Positions 24,501 to 28,078 of a DNA stretch of 28,078 nt are shown one piece after another. Made by a program: the position numbers and the translations under genes. The notes beneath the pieces were generated by a model. The model searched no databases. It was not told the DNA's origin and saw only the letters and a program-made list of their open reading frames with translations. Source of the stretch: Lachnospiraceae bacterium. GTDB taxonomy: Bacteria; Bacillota; Clostridia; Lachnospirales; Lachnospiraceae. How positions within the stretch are numbered: position 1 is the first letter of the stretch; each line of letters starts with the position of its first letter. The stretch is from NCBI GenBank assembly GCA_900772845.1, contig CAAGSD010000111.1, forward strand, positions 1 through 28,078. Reading direction: 5' to 3'.

Positions 24501-26050
24501 CGCAGCTGATCTACGATCTGAAAAATGCCAACACTCAGGCACGGATCTCCGTAAAATTGGTATCCGAAGCCGGTGTGGGAACCGTAGCGGCCGGTGTAGC
24601 CAAGGCAGGAGCACAGGTCATTCTGGTATCCGGTTATGACGGCGGTACCGGTGCGGCACCGAGAAATTCCATCCACAATGCCGGACTTCCCTGGGAGCTG
24701 GGACTGGCAGAGACCCATCAGACTCTGATCATGAACGGACTGCGCAACAAAGTACGCATCGAGACCGATGGTAAGCTCATGAGCGGCAGAGACGTAGCCA
24801 TCGCAGCCATTTTAGGTGCCGAGGAGTTCGGTTTCGCTACCGCTCCTTTGGTGACCATGGGCTGTGTCATGATGAGAGTATGTAATCTGGATACCTGTCC
24901 GGTAGGTGTGGCTACCCAGAACCCGGAGCTGCGGAAAAACTTCCGCGGTAAGCCGGAATACGTGGAAAACTTTATGAAATTTATCGCACAGGAACTGCGG
25001 GAATATATGGCTGCACTGGGCGTGCGTACCGTAGATGAACTGGTGGGCAGAACCGATCTGCTGAAGAGAAAAGAGCATCTGAACGAACGCCAGGAGGAAG
25101 TGGATCTGACCCAGATTTTAAGCAACCCTTACGAGGGCAGCAAGCAGAAGGTGACCTTCGACCCCAGACAGGTCTATGACTTCCAGTTAGAGAAGACACT
25201 GGATGAGAAGGTGCTGTTAAAGCAGCTGGGCAAGGCCATCGATGCGGGACAGAAGCGAAGCATCGAAGTGGATGTCAGCAACACCGACCGTGCCTTCGGT
25301 ACGATCCTCGGAAGTGAGATCACCAGAAAACTGGGCGATGACGTGGAAGAGGATACCTACCATGTATTGTGTAAGGGTGCAGGCGGACAGTCCTTCGGAG
25401 CCTTTATCCCCAAGGGTCTTACCCTGGAGCTGGTAGGTGACAGCAACGATTACTTTGGCAAGGGCTTGTCCGGTGGTAAGTTGGTGGTATATCCTCCCCA
25501 GGGCAGCAGGTTCAAGGCAGAGGATAATATTATCATCGGTAACGTGGCACTGTACGGTGCAACCTCCGGTAAAGCATTCATCAACGGTGTGGCAGGCGAA
25601 CGTTTCTGTGTACGTAACTCCGGAGCCATTGCGGTAGTCGAAGGTGTGGGTGATCACGGTTGTGAGTACATGACCGGCGGACGTGTGGTAGTCTTAGGCC
25701 CCACCGGTAAAAACTTTGCAGCCGGTATGAGCGGCGGTATCGCTTATGTATTGGATGAAGGCAACGATCTGTATAAGCGTCTGAATAAGGAAATGGTATC
25801 TTCCAGCGAGATTACATCCAAATATGATGTGCTGGAGCTGAAATCCATGATCCAGGAGCATGTGGCACTGACCAATTCCGCCAAGGGTAAGGAAGTGCTG
25901 GATAACTTTGGAGAGTATCTGCCCAAGTTCAAGAAGATCATCCCTCATGACTATGAGAGAGTCCTGAAGACCATCGTACAGATGGAGGAAAAGGGATTGA
26001 GCGCAGAGCAGGCACAGATCGAAGCATTCTATGCCAACACCAGAAAGTGA
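21503..26050 (+). CDS. gltB: Glutamate synthase large subunit
   Basis: GltB hydrolyses glutamine and passes ammonia to 2-oxoglutarate, making two glutamates, with electrons from its small subunit. At 1515 residues it is the full bacterial length. The N-terminal amidotransferase has its catalytic cysteine at C23 in DNCGIGACV, after a 22-residue propeptide as in other GltB proteins. The central and FMN-binding synthase domains follow (GAMSYGSISKEAHE, GAKPGEGGHLPG). The 3Fe-4S cluster motif is C1121-x5-C1127-x4-C1132. The C-terminal beta-helix has repeated glycine motifs (GAGGQSFGAF, GDHGCEYMTGG). AAAGGAG precedes the ATG. gltD follows 153 bases downstream in the same direction. Confidence 0.98.
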   Translation: MFDVKQELPKAPLYREEFEHDNCGIGACVNIHGEKSRATVENALKIVENLEHRAGKDAEGKTGDGVGILTQIPHKFFARVTKALGMDIGGEREYGVGMFFFPQEELRRNQAKKMFEIIVEKEGMEFLGWREVPTFPNVLGHKAVECMPYIMQGFVKKPADVEKGLPFDRRLYIARRVFEQSSDDTYVVSLSSRTIVYKGMFLVGQLRTFFADLQSEDYESAIAMVHSRFSTNTNPSWERAHPNRLMVHNGEINTIRGNADKMLAREENMESEHLKGQLHKVLPAISKTGSDSAMLDNTLEFLVMSGMELPLAVMIAIPEPWANNKAMSQTKRDFYQYYATMMEPWDGPASILFSDGDIMGAVLDRNGLRPSRYMITDDDTLILSSEVGVLPIDPTKIKVKERLRPGKMLLVDTVQGRVIDDEEIKEKYASRQPYGEWLDNNLTELKSIHIPNYRVPEYTYEERQRMQKAFGYTYDEMKQSILPMAKNGSEAIAAMGVDTPLPVLSKTNHPLFHYFKQLFAQVTNPPIDAIREEIVTSTTVYIGTEGNILEETPKNCNVLKVNNPILTNTDLLKIKNMKVDGFKVEVVPIVYYKNTSLERAIDRLFVEVDRAYREGVNILILSDRGVDENHVPIPSLLAVSALNQYLVRTKKRTRVALILESGEPREVHHFATLLGYGACAINPYLAQDTIKELIESNMLDKDYYAAVDDYNNAVLHGIVKIASKMGISTIQSYQGSQIFEAIGIAPEVISKYFSNTVCRVGGITLKDIEQQVDDLHSQAFDPLGLKNDLTLNSPGHHKMRSGGDEHLYNPATIHMLQESTRRGDYQMFKQYTAMVNDEDSIKNLRGLMDFNYPKKGVPIEEVEPVESIVTRFKTGAMSYGSISKEAHETMAIAMNHLHGKSNSGEGGEDLDRLTVGPDGLNRCSAIKQVASGRFGVTSRYLVSAQEIQIKMAQGAKPGEGGHLPGGKVYPWIAKTRHSTPGVSLISPPPHHDIYSIEDLAQLIYDLKNANTQARISVKLVSEAGVGTVAAGVAKAGAQVILVSGYDGGTGAAPRNSIHNAGLPWELGLAETHQTLIMNGLRNKVRIETDGKLMSGRDVAIAAILGAEEFGFATAPLVTMGCVMMRVCNLDTCPVGVATQNPELRKNFRGKPEYVENFMKFIAQELREYMAALGVRTVDELVGRTDLLKRKEHLNERQEEVDLTQILSNPYEGSKQKVTFDPRQVYDFQLEKTLDEKVLLKQLGKAIDAGQKRSIEVDVSNTDRAFGTILGSEITRKLGDDVEEDTYHVLCKGAGGQSFGAFIPKGLTLELVGDSNDYFGKGLSGGKLVVYPPQGSRFKAEDNIIIGNVALYGATSGKAFINGVAGERFCVRNSGAIAVVEGVGDHGCEYMTGGRVVVLGPTGKNFAAGMSGGIAYVLDEGNDLYKRLNKEMVSSSEITSKYDVLELKSMIQEHVALTNSAKGKEVLDNFGEYLPKFKKIIPHDYERVLKTIVQMEEKGLSAEQAQIEAFYANTRK

Positions 26051-26060
26051 ATGGAGGCCA

Positions 26061-26192
26061 GTGTGAAAAGCAATCTTGATAGATTACTTTTCACACGACT
26101 AATTTGTGCTGCGGGCGCCACAAATTAGTTTATCGCAGAACTAAATTTGAAATTTAGTTCGCGATTCTTCCGACGCCGAAGCGTCTGCAGAA
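26061..26192 (+). other. Run of four hairpins between gltB and gltD
   Basis: Four consecutive stems fill the spacer: GTGTGAAAAG (26061-26070) with CTTTTCACAC (26087-26096), extended by AATC/GATT; ACTAATTTGTG (26098-26108) with CACAAATTAGT (26119-26129); CGC plus GAACTAAAT (26134-26146) with ATTTAGTTC plus GCG (26152-26163); and GACGC-cgaa-GCGTC (26172-26185). None carries a T tract. Possible roles are mRNA processing, stabilising one cistron, or setting the GltB:GltD ratio. The last stem lies just before the gltD ribosome binding site. Confidence 0.8.
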
Positions 26193-26203
26193 TGGAGAGA
26201 GTC

Positions 26204-27697
26204 ATGGGAAAACCAACGGGATTTATGGAATATAAAAGGGAAGTCAGCGTGGCTGAGGATCCTAAAAGTAGAATAAAGCATTTTAACGAATTCCATGAGC
26301 ATCTGCCGAAGGAAAAGCAGCGCTTACAGGGTGCCAGATGTATGGAATGCGGCGTGCCGTTCTGCCAGTCGGGCATGATGATCTGCGGTATGGCCAGCGG
26401 ATGCCCCCTGCACAATCTGGTGCCGGAGTGGAACGACCTGGTATATACCGGCAACTGGCAGCAGGCTTACAACCGTCTGAAGAAGACCAACAATTTCCCC
26501 GAGTTCACTTCCAGAGTATGTCCCGCCCTGTGTGAGGCGGCATGTACTTGTGGGCTGAACGGGGATCCGGTCGCCACCAAGGAGAATGAATATGCCATCA
26601 TTGAAAATGCCTACAGCGAGGGCTATGCGGCAGCCAAGCCCCCTGTGGTACGCACTGGCAAAAAGGTAGCAGTCATCGGCAGCGGCCCTTCCGGGCTGGC
26701 AGCAGCGGATCTGCTGAACCAGAGAGGACATCAGGTAACCGTATTCGAGCGTTCCGATCGTGTGGGAGGACTGTTGATGTACGGCATCCCCAACATGAAG
26801 CTGGAAAAGCAGATCATTGACCGCAAAATTAATATTATGAAGGAAGAGGGTGTCGTATTCGTTACGGGAACCGATATCGGCAAGGACATCAAAGCCTCCA
26901 AGCTTTTGCATGATTTTGACCGTGTCGTACTGGCCTGCGGTGCCTCTAATCCCAGAGATATCAATGCTCCCGGCAGAGACGCCAAAGGAATCTATTTCGC
27001 AGTGGATTTTCTGAAAGCCAATACCAAGAGTCTGCTGGATTCGAATTTTGAAGATAAAAAATATGTGGAGACCAAGGGGAAGAATGTAGTCATCATCGGC
27101 GGCGGTGATACCGGTAATGACTGCGTGGGAACCTCCATCCGTCACGGAGCAAAATCTGTGACCCAGATCGAGATGATGCCTAAGGCACCGGATAAGAGAG
27201 CAGAGAACAATCCCTGGCCCGAATGGCCGAAGGTCTGCAAGACCGATTACGGTCAGGAAGAAGCCATTGCAGTCTACGGACATGATCCGAGAATCTATGA
27301 ATCTACGGTGAAGGAATTTATCAAGGATAAGAACGGCAATCTGAAAGCAGTGAAGATCGTGAAGCTGTCCTGGGAAAAAGATCCGGCTACCGGACGCATG
27401 AAAATGCAGGAGATCGCCGGAAGCGAGCAGATCCTGGATGCAGAGATCGTACTGATCGCCGCAGGATTTTTAGGAACCCAGAAATATATTGCCGATGCTT
27501 TCGGGGTGGAATTAAATGAACGCACCAATGTAAAAACTGCTCCTGGCAAATACCAGACCAGTGTGGAAAATGTTTTCGTCACCGGTGATATGCACAGAGG
27601 TCAGTCTCTGGTGGTGTGGGCAATCCGTGAAGGCAGAGAAGCCGCACATGCTGTGGATGAGAGCTTGATGGGCTATTCTAATCTGGTGATCCAGTAG
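26204..27697 (+). CDS. gltD: Glutamate synthase small subunit (NADPH-dependent)
   Basis: GltD oxidises NAD(P)H and feeds electrons through FAD and iron-sulfur centres to GltB. From ATG 26204 it has 497 residues. The N-terminal region has the cysteines for two 4Fe-4S clusters (C46, C49, C54, C61, C67 and C106, C110, C114, C116; CMECGVPFC, CPALCEAACTCG). FAD-binding GSGPSGLAA starts near residue 159, and the NADPH-binding GGGDTGNDC is around residue 300. The C-terminus ends with the family motif VFVTGDMHRGQSLVVWAIREG. I chose 26204 over in-frame starts upstream because GGAGAG lies 7 bases before it and the upstream codons run through the intergenic hairpins. A long terminator hairpin follows. 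Confidence 0.96.
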   Translation: MGKPTGFMEYKREVSVAEDPKSRIKHFNEFHEHLPKEKQRLQGARCMECGVPFCQSGMMICGMASGCPLHNLVPEWNDLVYTGNWQQAYNRLKKTNNFPEFTSRVCPALCEAACTCGLNGDPVATKENEYAIIENAYSEGYAAAKPPVVRTGKKVAVIGSGPSGLAAADLLNQRGHQVTVFERSDRVGGLLMYGIPNMKLEKQIIDRKINIMKEEGVVFVTGTDIGKDIKASKLLHDFDRVVLACGASNPRDINAPGRDAKGIYFAVDFLKANTKSLLDSNFEDKKYVETKGKNVVIIGGGDTGNDCVGTSIRHGAKSVTQIEMMPKAPDKRAENNPWPEWPKVCKTDYGQEEAIAVYGHDPRIYESTVKEFIKDKNGNLKAVKIVKLSWEKDPATGRMKMQEIAGSEQILDAEIVLIAAGFLGTQKYIADAFGVELNERTNVKTAPGKYQTSVENVFVTGDMHRGQSLVVWAIREGREAAHAVDESLMGYSNLVIQ

Positions 27698-27728
27698 AGT
27701 TGTAAATAGAGAGTTACGAGCCATGCAT

Positions 27729-27789
27729 AGTCAAAACAGAAACAGCGATCCGGGAGCTTGCTCACAAGTCGCTGTTTTTGCTTTTGACT
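27729..27789 (+). terminator. Long terminator hairpin after gltD
   Basis: The arm 27729-27748 (AGTCAAAA, then AACAGCGA) pairs with 27769-27789 (TCGCTGTT, then TTTTGACT) with one bulge and one mismatch, and GAGC-tt-GCTC sits at the apex. The T-rich 3' arm supports termination of gltBD. The A-rich 5' arm could do the same for transcripts from the right. Confidence 0.7.
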
Positions 27790-28078
27790 TTATACCGTGC
27801 GTCCGGTCTTACCGGACACACTCGACAGCCGTCAATGAAATAAATGTGGACCGCTCTTTGCGACACATTTATGAATTGAAAGCATGGCTCGTACCGTAGG
27901 TTGCCGTAGACTCCACGAACACCCACGGCGAACGGAATATCACGCCTTGATGTCGCATCTCCAGGTGTGAATTTTCTAGTAAAAAGTGATACAGCGGTTC
28001 TCATCATGACGGGGTCGCCTACACGCACCATCCATGTGCGCCAAAAGCCATGCAAGCATGGCTTGGCTGACGCAGACA
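27790..28078. other. Unassigned, hairpin-rich non-coding region at the right edge
   Basis: No convincing gene was found in these 289 bases. Inverted repeats are dense: GTCCGGT (27801-27807) with ACCGGAC (27811-27817); ATAAATGTG (27840-27848) with CACATTTAT (27864-27872); CGCAC (28024-28028) with GTGCG (28036-28040); AAGCCATGC (28045-28053) with GCATGGCTT (28056-28064). The 12-mer TACGAGCCATGC just after gltD (27715-27726) recurs inverted at 27882-27893, so the core AGCCATGC occurs four times in 350 bases. A 97-codon open frame on the minus strand lacks a ribosome binding site. A structured RNA or the end of a repeat element cut by the window edge is likeliest. Confidence 0.5.

Noticed and set aside
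23948..24718. Long antisense frames inside gltB (also 22346-23041)
   Set aside because: They lie wholly within the conserved GltB synthase domains and lack ribosome binding sites and recognisable motifs.
26324..27283. A 319-codon open frame antisense to gltD
   Set aside because: GltD is unambiguous on the plus strand. The antisense peptide shows no domain and its frame is explained by the codon bias of gltD.
27762..28055. A 97-codon minus-strand gene at the right edge
   Set aside because: There is no ribosome binding site, the frame crosses several hairpins and the gltD terminator, and the composition is unlike neighbouring proteins. Treated as a non-coding region instead.

Overview
The window looks like chromosomal DNA from a Gram-positive, spore-forming anaerobe of the class Clostridia, most likely a Lachnospiraceae gut bacterium. 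I infer this from the protein families present (DUF4317, a Spo0A-type DNA-binding domain, a MurJ/SpoVB flippase, GltBD, a YhaN/YhaO-like nuclease pair), the strong AGGAGG-type ribosome binding sites, the sigma-A-like promoters and the intermediate G+C. The exact genus cannot be read from the sequence. No tRNA, rRNA or CRISPR array was found.

Layout. Positions 1-100 hold three hairpins resembling the right end of an IS200/IS605-type element. Next come a SbcCD-like (YhaO/YhaN) nuclease operon (281-4032) and a substrate-binding lipoprotein of the BMP family immediately followed by a methyl-accepting chemotaxis receptor (4137-7078). A DUF4317 gene on the minus strand (7206-8360) borders a small AT-rich accessory patch (about 8450-11110). 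This patch holds an internally deleted type III toxin (ToxN/AbiQ-like) behind a terminator hairpin, a small HEAT-repeat protein, and an intact type IV abortive-infection pair AbiEi/AbiEii with its own promoter and palindrome. A Spo0A-like protein lacking the receiver domain follows (11238-11765), then glycogen synthase (glgA) and a MurJ/SpoVB-type flippase. Behind the flippase is a terminator with pseudoknot-like topology and an array of seven 52-bp GC-rich repeats (15157-15520). NudC (minus strand) and a MraY-family transferase diverge from a shared promoter region; greA and an unusual HAD-phosphatase/CPBP-protease fusion follow. A 154-bp element closed by a 22-bp inverted repeat precedes a family 2 glycosyltransferase. 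The right third is the glutamate synthase operon gltB-gltD, with a structured leader and a run of four hairpins between the two genes. The last 290 bp are non-coding as far as I can tell, and rich in inverted repeats.

How the genes fit together. Several units are self-contained: GltB and GltD form glutamate synthase; the YhaO/YhaN-like pair forms a DNA end-processing complex; AbiEi and AbiEii form an antitoxin/toxin pair; the BMP lipoprotein and chemoreceptor may form a ligand-sensing pair. MurJ-like flippase and MraY-like transferase both belong to cell-wall lipid carrier chemistry, although separate transcription units carry them.

The best candidates for something undescribed are the 52-bp repeat array, the 154-bp inverted-repeat element, the HAD-CPBP fusion, the receiver-less Spo0A paralogue, the BMP-chemoreceptor pair, and the structured non-coding regions around gltB/gltD and at the right edge.
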